A stretch of 45,598 nt of DNA from Serratia sp. H1w (lineage in GTDB: Bacteria; Pseudomonadota; Gammaproteobacteria; Enterobacterales; Enterobacteriaceae): positions 1 through 45,598 of the forward strand of contig NZ_AYMQ01000010.1 in NCBI RefSeq assembly GCF_000633355.1, read 5' to 3'. Below the pieces are notes generated by a model that was not told the DNA's origin, ran no database searches, and was given only the letters and a program-made list of their open reading frames with translations. The number at the start of each line of letters is the position of its first letter. Position 1 is the stretch's first letter. A program made the translations under genes and the position numbers. This document shows, one piece after another, positions 35,890 through 43,441 of the stretch.

Positions 35890-36513
35890 TTACGCGGGTT
35901 TAAGACCCGGTTCAACCAGGCTGTAAACCTGCTGGTCGAGCGTGGGGGCCTGCGCCAGTTGCTGGACGTGCGCGGCAACGTCTGCGCGCATCACAAAGCC
36001 ATGAACTTCCTGCCCCTGGAAACGCTGTGCGTTGCCGGTGGCATCACCGTTCAGCAACCCGCCTGGGCGCAGGATTGCGTGATCCAGCGTACTGGTCTGC
36101 AACCAGCTTTCCGCCAGCGATTTTTCACGTACTGCCTGACCAAATCCCGCTTTGGCGCGAGGCGATAAGAATGGCCAACCATCGCCACAGCCTAGTGAGG
36201 TGACGAGGATCATACGTGAAATCCCGCATTTTTCCGCGGTATCAATTACCGTCCGGTGAGCCAGATAATCCTGTGAGCCGCCCATGGATGAAACAATCGT
36301 CGCATCGCTACCGGCGGCTTCGCAGGCATCCGAAACCACGTCAGCATCACAAGCATCGCCGAGATAAACCTGCACACCTCTCTCCTGCAGGCGAGCGGCG
36401 GCATCGGGGTTGCGTACCACCGCAACTACTGGACGCTGTTCCGCTAGCGCAAGCTCCAGAGTCAGCGCACCCACTCCCTTGCCCCCAGCACCAAAAATCA
36501 GCCACGGCTTCAT
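35890..36513 (-). CDS. chuY: ChuY-type NAD(P)-binding anaerobilin reductase
   Basis: 207 residues with an NAD(P)-binding Rossmann fold: LIFGAGGKGVG at residues 5-15, GDACDAD, and ILVTSLGCGDGWPF. In E. coli O157:H7 ChuY reduces anaerobilin, the product of ChuW. It overlaps the hutX stop in an ATGA arrangement (36510-36513), which supports co-translation. It is the last gene of the hutW-hutX-chuY unit. Confidence 0.85.
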   Translation of the reverse strand: MKPWLIFGAGGKGVGALTLELALAEQRPVVAVVRNPDAAARLQERGVQVYLGDACDADVVSDACEAAGSDATIVSSMGGSQDYLAHRTVIDTAEKCGISRMILVTSLGCGDGWPFLSPRAKAGFGQAVREKSLAESWLQTSTLDHAILRPGGLLNGDATGNAQRFQGQEVHGFVMRADVAAHVQQLAQAPTLDQQVYSLVEPGLKPA

Positions 36514-37010
36514 GCTGTTTCCCCTTTGAGGGCGGCGGCCAGCGTGCGGAAAGCATCAAGCTGTTCTGCCAGCAACTGACGATGTTCATCACGGCCGAGG
36601 AAAATTTTGAACATGGCGCTGCCGGCCTGATTGCAGAACAGGATCGAGGCGGTATCCATTCCCATGAACTTGCGTTCCACCAGGGCGATGTGCGTGCAGT
36701 TTTCCGCTTTGATATGGCCGGTCATCCCCTGTTTGCCGCGCAGGTTGAAGTAACCGTGGCGATGGAAGCCGGAAGGCAGCTCGCCGGAAAACTCTAAAAT
36801 GACATCGGCGGTATGCACCAACGTGGTCACTTTGCCCCAGGTACAGACGGCATCCCAAACGGTGTCAAACTTATCGCCAGCCACTAGGGTGTGGTCAGGC
36901 AGATGTTTAATCACTTCCAGCAGCGTGGTTTGATACTGCGTGGCGATGGCTTCCAGCGTGCCATCCGGCTCGGTGGTGAGAAAATCCGCTAAAGAGACAT
37001 GGCTCATCAT
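36510..37010 (-). CDS. hutX: HutX/ChuX cytosolic haem carrier
   Basis: 166 residues (164 in E. coli ChuX). The family binds haem in the cytoplasm and hands it on. Typical blocks are TWGKVTTLVHTADVILEFSGELP and HGYFNLRGKQGMTGHI. AGGAG lies before the first of two adjacent ATGs. It lies 9 bp after hutW and overlaps chuY. Confidence 0.9.
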   Translation of the reverse strand: MMSHVSLADFLTTEPDGTLEAIATQYQTTLLEVIKHLPDHTLVAGDKFDTVWDAVCTWGKVTTLVHTADVILEFSGELPSGFHRHGYFNLRGKQGMTGHIKAENCTHIALVERKFMGMDTASILFCNQAGSAMFKIFLGRDEHRQLLAEQLDAFRTLAAALKGETA

Positions 37011-37019
37011 TTACTCCTG

Positions 37020-38357
37020 TTAGGGTGTTGCTACCGCAATCGGCGGCAGGTCCAGTTGTTGCAGCAGTTCATCAAGAGACTGCAAAATATTGCTTGCCCA
37101 GAAGCGCCCTTCATTGGTCAGGCGCAGGCAGGTTGAGGCGTCGCGGGTCAGGCCCGCCTGATGCCACTGTGCGAGCAGCGGTTTCAGCCGTTGCGCATGG
37201 GGAGTCAGTTCGTCCAGCGGTACGCGGGCATTTTCTACACCAGCCTGTAGCGGATGACGCCACTGGCTGCGGCCACCTGAGGTGCGCATCATCATCATCA
37301 ACGGTTTGTTGCCCGCTGCGATCGCGTCATGCCAGGCGGTGAGATTGCGCTCGATCATCCAGGAATACCCGTTGACCGACCCTCCCGCACCGGAACCGAA
37401 GGCCAGGCAGTCCGCACCTTGCTTGATCAGCAGATTGTACAAATTGCGCTCTCGCGTGGTGTGCGCCCAGTGGCTGTTGCTGATGCAGCGCCAGCCGGCC
37501 AAATCCATAAAGTCGCAGCCCTGCAAATAGAGATCGCGCCGTTCGGCAGGTGAGGGCACCGTGGTGCGGCCAGCTTCAACCGCCTTCCCGAGCGGCGTAT
37601 TCGGCAACAGATTGAGGGCGTAGAGATCGACGCCGTCCAAGCCGATATCGCGGGCAATGGCCAGATCTTCACCCCAAAGTTTGGCATCCTGGCCGGGTAA
37701 GCCGAACAGTAAATCGCAGACCACGGCGGCGCGGTCACGGCGTACCAAGCCCTCCATAAACGCGATGGCGCTTGCACCATCGGAGGTGCGGGCCATTTTT
37801 TTGCGAATTTTGCTGTTAAACGACTGAATGCCGATTGAAAAGCGGTTGGCTCCGGCATCCAGACAGGCGTCAATCCGTTCATCATCAAAGTTCAGCACCC
37901 GTCCTTCGATGGTGATTTCGCAGTCCGGGGCCAGTGGCAGGCGTTCGCGCAACGCGGTGATGATGCGAGCCAGATCCCGCGCGGAAAGCGCCGAAGGTGT
38001 CCCGCCGCCAAAATAGACGGCATGGATCGGCGCAGACTGATGCAGCGGGCTGTCAGCCTCCATGTCGATTTCGCGCAGCAGCGCATCGGTATAGCGCGTG
38101 CAGTGATCTTCTTCGAAACGGTTCTGATAAAAACCGCAGAAGGTGCAGTGGGTAGCGCAAAACGGAATATGCAAATACACCAGACGCTTGCGGGGGGGCG
38201 TGGCCTGGTCAATCACGTTTTGCCAGGTTTGCGCCAGCAGCGATTTCTCCACCGGGATCGCACCGCGCAACGGCATCATGGCACGATGATCTTTAAACGG
38301 CTGATTGCCTGCCAGCGCAAAATGCGGAGTTAAATCCAGCTCAGGGTTATGTTTCAA
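37020..38357 (-). CDS. hutW: HutW/ChuW radical SAM haem-degrading methyltransferase
   Basis: A radical SAM enzyme that opens the haem ring without oxygen. The iron-sulphur motif CX3CX2C is seen in HIPFCATHCTFCGF, with YFGGGTPSAL after it. The longest ORF begins at 38417, but that is almost at the predicted transcription start. I prefer TTG 38357, which has GAGGA upstream and gives 445 residues, the length of E. coli ChuW. A Fur box precedes the gene. No haem receptor or ABC transporter is in the window. Confidence 0.9.
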   Translation of the reverse strand: MKHNPELDLTPHFALAGNQPFKDHRAMMPLRGAIPVEKSLLAQTWQNVIDQATPPRKRLVYLHIPFCATHCTFCGFYQNRFEEDHCTRYTDALLREIDMEADSPLHQSAPIHAVYFGGGTPSALSARDLARIITALRERLPLAPDCEITIEGRVLNFDDERIDACLDAGANRFSIGIQSFNSKIRKKMARTSDGASAIAFMEGLVRRDRAAVVCDLLFGLPGQDAKLWGEDLAIARDIGLDGVDLYALNLLPNTPLGKAVEAGRTTVPSPAERRDLYLQGCDFMDLAGWRCISNSHWAHTTRERNLYNLLIKQGADCLAFGSGAGGSVNGYSWMIERNLTAWHDAIAAGNKPLMMMMRTSGGRSQWRHPLQAGVENARVPLDELTPHAQRLKPLLAQWHQAGLTRDASTCLRLTNEGRFWASNILQSLDELLQQLDLPPIAVATP

Positions 38358-38441
38358 CTTCAAGTTCCTCAATGGACCAGAACTGATAGAGGCAGGGACG
38401 GGTAGCAATGCAATCACCCAGACCCTATTTATAGTTTAACT

Positions 38442-38460
38442 GAAAATGATTACCATTTGC
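38442..38460. promoter_or_regulatory. Fur box upstream of hutW
   Basis: GAAAATGATTACCATTTGC matches the 19-bp Fur consensus GATAATGATAATCATTATC at 14 positions. On the minus strand it overlaps where a -35 would be for a TATAAA -10 at 38428-38433. Iron-replete Fur should repress hutW-hutX-chuY. Confidence 0.75.
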
Positions 38461-38582
38461 ATTTATATACTTGCAATTGTCCCAAGAGTCTATCCAGCCA
38501 AGGGGGAATGAAATGTAACGTTGACCTGTATCAACTTTTTTCGCGCTCAACGCTGATTTTTTATCGTCGATGCGAACAACCG

Positions 38583-38609
38583 TTGCTAAAGCCGTCGTTT
38601 ATATATACT
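38583..38609 (+). promoter_or_regulatory. Possible promoter of the RNA-repair operon
   Basis: TTGCTA (38583-38588) and TATACT (38604-38609) with a 15-bp spacer, followed by a GC-rich ATCGCCGCG discriminator. I see no sigma-54 -24/-12 element here, unlike E. coli rtcBA, which is driven by RtcR and sigma-54. Confidence 0.35.
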
Positions 38610-38655
38610 ATCGCCGCGTTTTCCCCATTCATTCACTCGACAAAGGAGGTACATC

Positions 38656-38706
38656 ATGAATTATCAAGCACTGTTTACCCTTTGCGGGTCGTATCCTCAG
38701 GCATAA
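38656..38706 (+). CDS. Putative 16-residue leader peptide of the RNA-repair operon
   Basis: ATG to TAA encodes MNYQALFTLCGSYPQA. AAAGGAGGT (38642-38650), almost perfectly complementary to the 3' end of 16S rRNA, lies 5 bases before the ATG and is the strongest ribosome binding site I saw in the region. The peptide ends 79 bases before rtcB2. Inside it, TTTGCGGG (38681-38688) can pair with CCCGCCAAA (38740-38748, one bulge), so ribosome occupancy could change the leader structure. I recognise no known leader peptide. Confidence 0.45.
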   Translation: MNYQALFTLCGSYPQA

Positions 38707-38785
38707 TTTCCTGCTCTCCAGGTATTGCTAGGGCTACCGCCCGCCAAATCCAAAAAATAACATGATTTAATAATCAGGATTGGTT

Positions 38786-39892
38786 ATGAGCAATACTATT
38801 GCGCCGCGCGTTTCACTGATCGCGTCGGAACACACCTGGATTGAAGGCAATGCAATCCAACAATTAGAAATTACCGCCAGGCTGCCAGATATGGTGCGCG
38901 TGGTTGGGATGCCAGATTTGCATCCTGGCCGTGGCTATCCGGTCGGTGCCGCTTTCTTTTCTCAGCATCGCTTTTACCCGGCGTTAATCGGCAATGATAT
39001 CGGTTGCGGCATGTCGCTGTGGCAAACCGAGTTACTGGCGATGAAACAGTCGCTGGATAAGCTGGAAAAAAACCTGGGCAATATTGACGGCCCGTTAGAG
39101 CCAGAGGAGTTAGGGGATATTCCCCCGGCGCTGGAGGCATACTCGCGTGCATTGGGCACCATCGGTGGTGGTAACCATTTTGCCGAACTGTTACGCATTG
39201 ACGAAATATATCAGCCGCAGCCCGGTCTCGATAAAAAACGTCTGATGCTGTTGGTGCACAGTGGTTCGCGTGGTTTGGGCCAGTTAATACTGGAACAACA
39301 TGTGCGCACCCATGGTCATCATGGCCTGCTGGAAAATAGCGCGGCGGCCAATGATTATTTACAACAGCACCAACAGGCGCTGGATTTTGCCGGTTATAAC
39401 CGGCAATTAATCGCTCAACGGATATTGCAACGCTTACGGACCGCTGGCGATTGCCTGCTGGATATCCACCATAATCTGTTGGCGGCAGCCACAATCGACG
39501 GTGTGCCTGGCTGGCTGCATCGTAAAGGGGCCACGCCGTCGGATGAAGGGCTGGTAGTGATCCCGGGGTCACGTGGCGATTACAGCTACATCGTCCAGCC
39601 GCTACCTGCCGCCAGCAGTTTGTATTCGCTGGCGCACGGTGCCGGACGTAAGTGGATGCGATCCGAGTGTAAAGACCGCTTATCGGCGCGTTTCAGCACC
39701 GAGCAGTTGGCTAGAACCCGCTTTGGCAGCCGGGTAATTTGCCGCGACCGCCAGCTGATTTATCAGGAAGCCCCGGAAGCCTACAAGCCGATTGATAGCG
39801 TAGTCGGAGCTTTGCAGCAGGCAGGATTGGTCACGCTGGTGGCGCGAATGCAACCGGTGCTGACCTACAAAACCAGCGGGGGGCAGGGATGA
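38786..39892 (+). CDS. rtcB2: RtcB2-type RNA ligase
   Basis: 368 residues, an RtcB-family GTP/Mn-dependent ligase that joins 3'-phosphate or 2',3'-cyclic phosphate ends to 5'-OH ends. Metal and catalytic residues are visible: Asp44/His46 in MPDLHPG, Cys74 in GNDIGCGM, His131 in [25 protein letters not shown], and the guanylylated His in [13 protein letters not shown]. It is shorter than housekeeping RtcB (about 408) and paired with prfH, the signature of the RtcB2 group that reseals cleaved 16S rRNA. The start is ATG 38786, with AGGA 6 bases before it. Confidence 0.93.
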   Translation: MSNTIAPRVSLIASEHTWIEGNAIQQLEITARLPDMVRVVGMPDLHPGRGYPVGAAFFSQHRFYPALIGNDIGCGMSLWQTELLAMKQSLDKLEKNLGNIDGPLEPEELGDIPPALEAYSRALGTIGGGNHFAELLRIDEIYQPQPGLDKKRLMLLVHSGSRGLGQLILEQHVRTHGHHGLLENSAAANDYLQQHQQALDFAGYNRQLIAQRILQRLRTAGDCLLDIHHNLLAAATIDGVPGWLHRKGATPSDEGLVVIPGSRGDYSYIVQPLPAASSLYSLAHGAGRKWMRSECKDRLSARFSTEQLARTRFGSRVICRDRQLIYQEAPEAYKPIDSVVGALQQAGLVTLVARMQPVLTYKTSGGQG

Positions 39893-40506
39893 TCTTGTTA
39901 CAGATTTCTGCCGCCCAGGGGCCGGATGAGTGTTGTCTGGCGGTGAGCCTGGCGCTGCGTCAGCTGCATAAAGAGGCTCAGGCAATGCGGGTGGAACTGC
40001 ATGAGGTTGAGCGGGAAGATGGCCGTCTGTCCGGTACCTTGCGCTCGGTGCTGCTGACGCTTAACGGGGATGCGGCGGAGTCATTGGCCGCCAACTGGTG
40101 CGGGACATTGCAATGGATTTGCGAAAGCCCGTGGCGTACCGGACGTTGCAGAAAGAATTGGTTCATTGGTGTAGCGAGTTTCTCTCCGGCAGCGGTGCCA
40201 AAAGAGAGCGAGATCCGCTTTGAGACGCTGAAGTCCTCCGGGCCGGGTGGGCAGCACGTCAATAAAACGGAATCGGCTATTCGTGCCACCCATATTGCCA
40301 GCGGAATTAGCGTCAAGGTGCAAACCGAGCGCAGCCAACATGCCAATAAACGTTTGGCGTATTTGCTGATCGCTCACCGATTGCAGCAGCTTGAGCAGCA
40401 GCAGTTGGACCAGCAGCGTGCTGAACGGCGGATGTTTCATCATCAAATAGTGCGTGGCTCGCCAGTGCGCGTATTTAAAGGCGAGGGCTTTACGCCAGTC
40501 GCTTAA
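39889..40506 (+). CDS. prfH: Peptide chain release factor homologue PrfH
   Basis: 205 residues with the peptidyl-hydrolysis motif GGQ (residues 120-122) in [18 protein letters not shown]. The stop-codon recognition domain of normal release factors is missing, replaced by a short N-terminal domain. PrfH has been shown to free peptides from ribosomes cut in the decoding centre so that RtcB2 can reseal them. The ATG overlaps the rtcB2 stop (ATGA), so the pair is translationally coupled. Confidence 0.94.
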   Translation: MILLQISAAQGPDECCLAVSLALRQLHKEAQAMRVELHEVEREDGRLSGTLRSVLLTLNGDAAESLAANWCGTLQWICESPWRTGRCRKNWFIGVASFSPAAVPKESEIRFETLKSSGPGGQHVNKTESAIRATHIASGISVKVQTERSQHANKRLAYLLIAHRLQQLEQQQLDQQRAERRMFHHQIVRGSPVRVFKGEGFTPVA

Positions 40507-40512
40507 CCAGAC

Positions 40513-40538
40513 TATCGGCCTGATGGGGCAGGCCGATA
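40513..40538 (+). other. Intercistronic hairpin between prfH and the RNA ligase gene
   Basis: TATCGGCCTG and CAGGCCGATA form a perfect 10-bp stem with a six-base loop. No T-tract follows, so it is more likely an mRNA processing or stabilising element or a weak attenuator than a full terminator. Confidence 0.6.
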
Positions 40539-40562
40539 ACACCATTAATAAGAAGAAAAGTT

Positions 40563-41279
40563 ATGGAAACGCAGAAATATGGTCGGACGTACCATTATCC
40601 GTTCTCGCCGGGGACCACCAGTGACGATCGGATCAATAAACACTATTGGCAAGATATACAGCTCATTGATTCTCTTATTCACACTGAAAAACTCGATGGT
40701 GAGAATAACTGTCTGAACCAATACGGCGTATTCGCGCGATCCCATGCGGCACCGACGGTGTCTGCCTGGACACGCCAGATCCGCCAGCGTTGGCAGTTGA
40801 TTAAAAATGACCTGGGCGATATCGAACTGTTTGGTGAGAATCTGTATGCCACGCACTCAATTGAATATCGTGGTTTGGCGCAGGATTTTTACTTATTCGC
40901 GGTGCGCTGCCGGGATATGTGGCTGAGTTGGGAAGAGGTGAAGTTCTACGCGGCATTATTTGATTTTGCCTGCGTACCCGAAGTGGTACAGAACGTGCCG
41001 CGTCAGACGGAAAAAGAGTATCGCTTGGCGATCCTTGAGCAAGTCGCTGGAGCGGGAAGTTTTGCGCCGTACGATGTGCATACTGGTCAGCCTTGTACCA
41101 TGGAAGGGATCGTCAGCCGCAATGCGGCTGAATTCCCGGTGGCGCAATTTGCCCACCACGTTTTTAAATATGTGCGCAAAAACCATGTGAAAACCGACCG
41201 CCATTGGACGGTGAACTGGCAACGAGCCCGTATGGTGCATGAGTATCAGCAGGAGCAGGATCATGTGGCGATTAAGTGA
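40563..41279 (+). CDS. ATP-dependent RNA ligase (Rnl2-like nucleotidyltransferase)
   Basis: 238 residues forming a compact covalent nucleotidyltransferase. Motif I KLDG has Lys43 as the probable adenylylated residue (HTEKLDGENN). Later motifs are GENLYATHSIEY, CTMEGIVSR (motif IV) and VFKYVRKNHVK (motif V). This class joins 3'-OH and 5'-phosphate ends, the chemistry opposite to RtcB. It lies 56 bp after prfH, and its end overlaps the next gene by 17 bases. The family is related to T4 Rnl2 and small bacterial ligases; the exact subgroup is not certain. Confidence 0.85.
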   Translation: METQKYGRTYHYPFSPGTTSDDRINKHYWQDIQLIDSLIHTEKLDGENNCLNQYGVFARSHAAPTVSAWTRQIRQRWQLIKNDLGDIELFGENLYATHSIEYRGLAQDFYLFAVRCRDMWLSWEEVKFYAALFDFACVPEVVQNVPRQTEKEYRLAILEQVAGAGSFAPYDVHTGQPCTMEGIVSRNAAEFPVAQFAHHVFKYVRKNHVKTDRHWTVNWQRARMVHEYQQEQDHVAIK

Positions 41280-42378
41280 AGATAAACAGTGGCGCAGGCT
41301 GGTAGAGAGATTCCGCTGGGTGGCCGACATGCATCAGGTGCCGCAAGATCCTCGTCACCATGCAGAAGGCGATGTGGCAATTCATACCCAGCGGGTGCTG
41401 GCTGCACTCACCGAATCGGTGGGGTATCTGGCGCTGCCAGAACAACAGCAGGAAATCGTCTGGGCCGCGGCGTTGCTGCACGATGTGGAAAAGCGCAGCA
41501 CCACGCGGGTTGCGGACGATGGTTCGGTGACGTCACCCAACCATGCCAAGCGTGGGGAACTGACTACACGCGCGATTTTATATCGGGATATCGTGACGCC
41601 GTTTCAACTGCGTGAGCAGATCGCGGCCTTGGTGCGCTTTCATGGTTTGCCGTTATGGATCATGGGGCGTCCATCGCCGGAGCGGGCGTTGTTACTAGCA
41701 GCCTTACGGTTGGATACGCGGTTGCTGGCGATATTGGCAAGGGCGGACGTGATGGGTCGGGAGTGCGAAGACCAAAACGGTTTGCTGGAGAGTATCGAGC
41801 TGTTTGAACTGTTTTGTCAGGATCAGCAATGTTGGGGGCAGGTGCGTCCTTTTGCCAACGATAACCATCGTTACCACTATCTGACGCATCCGCAGGCCAG
41901 CGTGGATTTTGTTCCCTACGAGCAATTTCAAAGTCAGGTGATCCTGCTTAGTGGCTTGCCGGGGATGGGCAAAGATCGCTATATCGCCGAGCATGCCGCT
42001 GGGATGGAGGTCATCAGTCTGGACAATATTCGCCGCCAGCATCGGCTGTCGCCGGCCGACAAAAATGCGACCGGCTGGGTCGTGCAGCAGGCGAAGTTGC
42101 AGGCTAAAATGCTGCTGCGGCGCGGCGAACCCTTTGTCTGGAATGCGACCAATATTACCCGGCAGTTACGCGGCCAATTGGTTGAGCTGTTTACCGCTTA
42201 TGGCGCAAGGGTGAAGGTAGTTTACCTGGAAGTGCCTTACGCCCAGTGGCAACGGCAAAATGCCGAGCGGGAACATAGCGTACCGGCTGAGGCGATGGCA
42301 CGCATGCTGAGTAAGTTGGAGATCCCGCAGGCGGACGAGGCGCATGAAGTGGAACTGCGGGTGCAGGACTTCAGCTAG
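41263..42378 (+). CDS. HD-Pnk: HD phosphoesterase fused to polynucleotide 5'-kinase
   Basis: 371 residues. N-terminal HD domain (about 35-190) with His41 in AIHTQRVL, His73-Asp74 in LLHDVEK, and Asp162 in ARADVMGRE. The C-terminal P-loop kinase (about 225-371) has GLPGMGKD at 231-238 (Asp instead of the usual Ser/Thr after Lys), SLDNIRRQ and WNATNITRQLR. The same order is known in Runella HD-Pnk, which removes 2',3'-cyclic phosphate and phosphorylates 5'-OH ends. It prepares exactly the ends that the preceding ligase joins. ATG 41263 with AGGA/GGAG upstream is chosen over the codon at 41239. Confidence 0.88.
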   Translation: MWRLSEDKQWRRLVERFRWVADMHQVPQDPRHHAEGDVAIHTQRVLAALTESVGYLALPEQQQEIVWAAALLHDVEKRSTTRVADDGSVTSPNHAKRGELTTRAILYRDIVTPFQLREQIAALVRFHGLPLWIMGRPSPERALLLAALRLDTRLLAILARADVMGRECEDQNGLLESIELFELFCQDQQCWGQVRPFANDNHRYHYLTHPQASVDFVPYEQFQSQVILLSGLPGMGKDRYIAEHAAGMEVISLDNIRRQHRLSPADKNATGWVVQQAKLQAKMLLRRGEPFVWNATNITRQLRGQLVELFTAYGARVKVVYLEVPYAQWQRQNAEREHSVPAEAMARMLSKLEIPQADEAHEVELRVQDFS

Positions 42379-42390
42379 CCTCTGCCATCA

Positions 42391-42430
42391 TCCCCTCACC
42401 CCAACCCTCTCCCAAAGGGCGAGGGAGCTG
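42391..42430 (-). repeat. Palindromic repeat, copy 8
   Basis: CCCCTCACCCCAACCCTCTC, a short AAA loop and GGGCGAGGGAGC, 12 bp after the HD-Pnk stop. It faces copy 9 in the opposite orientation. Confidence 0.85.
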
Positions 42431-42503
42431 CAATTGTGATGGGGTCAAATTTAGCAATTACCGTAGCAAGAGGCGAACGAATAAGCCAAGTTGTGGCACG
42501 CTC

Positions 42504-42541
42504 GGTCCCCTCTCCCTGTGGGAGAGGACTAGGGTGAGGGG
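42504..42541 (+). repeat. Palindromic repeat, copy 9
   Basis: GGTCCCCTCTCCCTGTGGG then AGAGGACTAGGGTGAGGGG. With copy 8 it flanks the point where the HD-Pnk gene and the minus-strand yiiX-like gene converge, and may act as a two-way transcription end. Confidence 0.85.
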
Positions 42542-42581
42542 TTATATCGCTGATTATTAACGACTTTAGGTCATTGTCAGG

Positions 42582-43211
42582 TTAATTGGCGATCACCGTG
42601 ACCAACAGCGGTGATTCAAACATCGCCTTAGGCGAAATAACCGATTCATCCCACGGGATCTGCGTGCCGTAACGCTCACGCAGTTTCTTCTGCACCGCGG
42701 GAGCGCCAAAGTTAAATTCACGTACTTTTTGCAGCTTGCCGATTTGTATCCCTAGTGCGCGTTGGTAAATCTTCCACACTAACTCCGAGCAATATAGCTT
42801 CTCATCTGACCAGGAAAACTGCATGTCGTAGGACTTCCCGGCAAAGCTTTTGGCCTGCTGGCGCATTTTTAATTGCGCGGACGGCGTCATCATTTGCTCG
42901 GCGTTCTTCAGCCGTTTGACGACAAAATGCTTTTTCTCTCCCCGATCGATCCAGGCGGTCAACGGCGTATATTTCACTGTCGATATCGCTTCGAATACGT
43001 AAGGTTTGCCATCACGCAGCACAATGATGCCCATATGGCTGTAACGCGAGCCGGTGGCCTGCTGTATCGCCAGGCTCTGTGCCGAGCGGGAAGTGTGGAA
43101 AATGATGTCACCATCTTGCACCGCAGGTAGCTCGCGAGCTTGGCTGACCAGCACGGTCATCAGGCCGATGGTGAGAAAGAGAATCGCCCACAGGCGTTTG
43201 GTAAAAATCAC
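42582..43211 (-). CDS. YiiX-like NlpC/P60-type hydrolase
   Basis: About 209 residues from GTG 43211 (GAGGG 7 bases before it); the longer ORF from 43316 begins with an unlikely segment. An N-terminal hydrophobic stretch (RLWAILFLTIGLMTVLVSQA) is a signal peptide or anchor. It is followed by a permuted papain-like fold with the catalytic Cys in LYCSELVWK and the His in YSHMGIIV. The E. coli YiiX family is probably a periplasmic amidase or peptidase, but its substrate is not established. Confidence 0.88.
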   Translation of the reverse strand: MIFTKRLWAILFLTIGLMTVLVSQARELPAVQDGDIIFHTSRSAQSLAIQQATGSRYSHMGIIVLRDGKPYVFEAISTVKYTPLTAWIDRGEKKHFVVKRLKNAEQMMTPSAQLKMRQQAKSFAGKSYDMQFSWSDEKLYCSELVWKIYQRALGIQIGKLQKVREFNFGAPAVQKKLRERYGTQIPWDESVISPKAMFESPLLVTVIAN

Positions 43212-43374
43212 GTTCAATCCCTCGAAGTTAGAATCTAGCCACTTTATCGGGGCTGTGTGAAGTGAGGATGAAGTGGTAGAGCGCGGCGGATGGGAAGTCG
43301 CATCGGCTGCGCGCATGCTGAAATAAAAATAATGATATATATCAATACAATAATAACAATTACATCATTGTGGT

Positions 43375-43401
43375 TAAAGGGTGCTTAAAGCAGGCCGATA
43401 G
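43375..43401 (+). promoter_or_regulatory. Sigma-28 (FliA) promoter of the chemoreceptor gene
   Basis: TAAA (43375-43378), 15 bases, then GCCGATAG (43394-43401), against the consensus TAAA-N15-GCCGATAA. This places the transcription start near 43410, so the coding start must lie downstream of it. Confidence 0.8.
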
Positions 43402-43441
43402 CTGTTCTATTGATGTTGTCACCAAAATAGGACTAAGCCGG

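Noticed and set aside
38457-38765. 102-codon plus-strand ORF upstream of rtcB2
   Set aside because: It spans the Fur box edge, promoter and leader and has no good ribosome binding site; the 16-codon ORF in another frame has a far better one.
38786-39892. Assignment as housekeeping RtcB with RtcA partner
   Set aside because: The protein is shorter, the next gene is prfH and not rtcA, and no rtcR is present; it fits the RtcB2 group.
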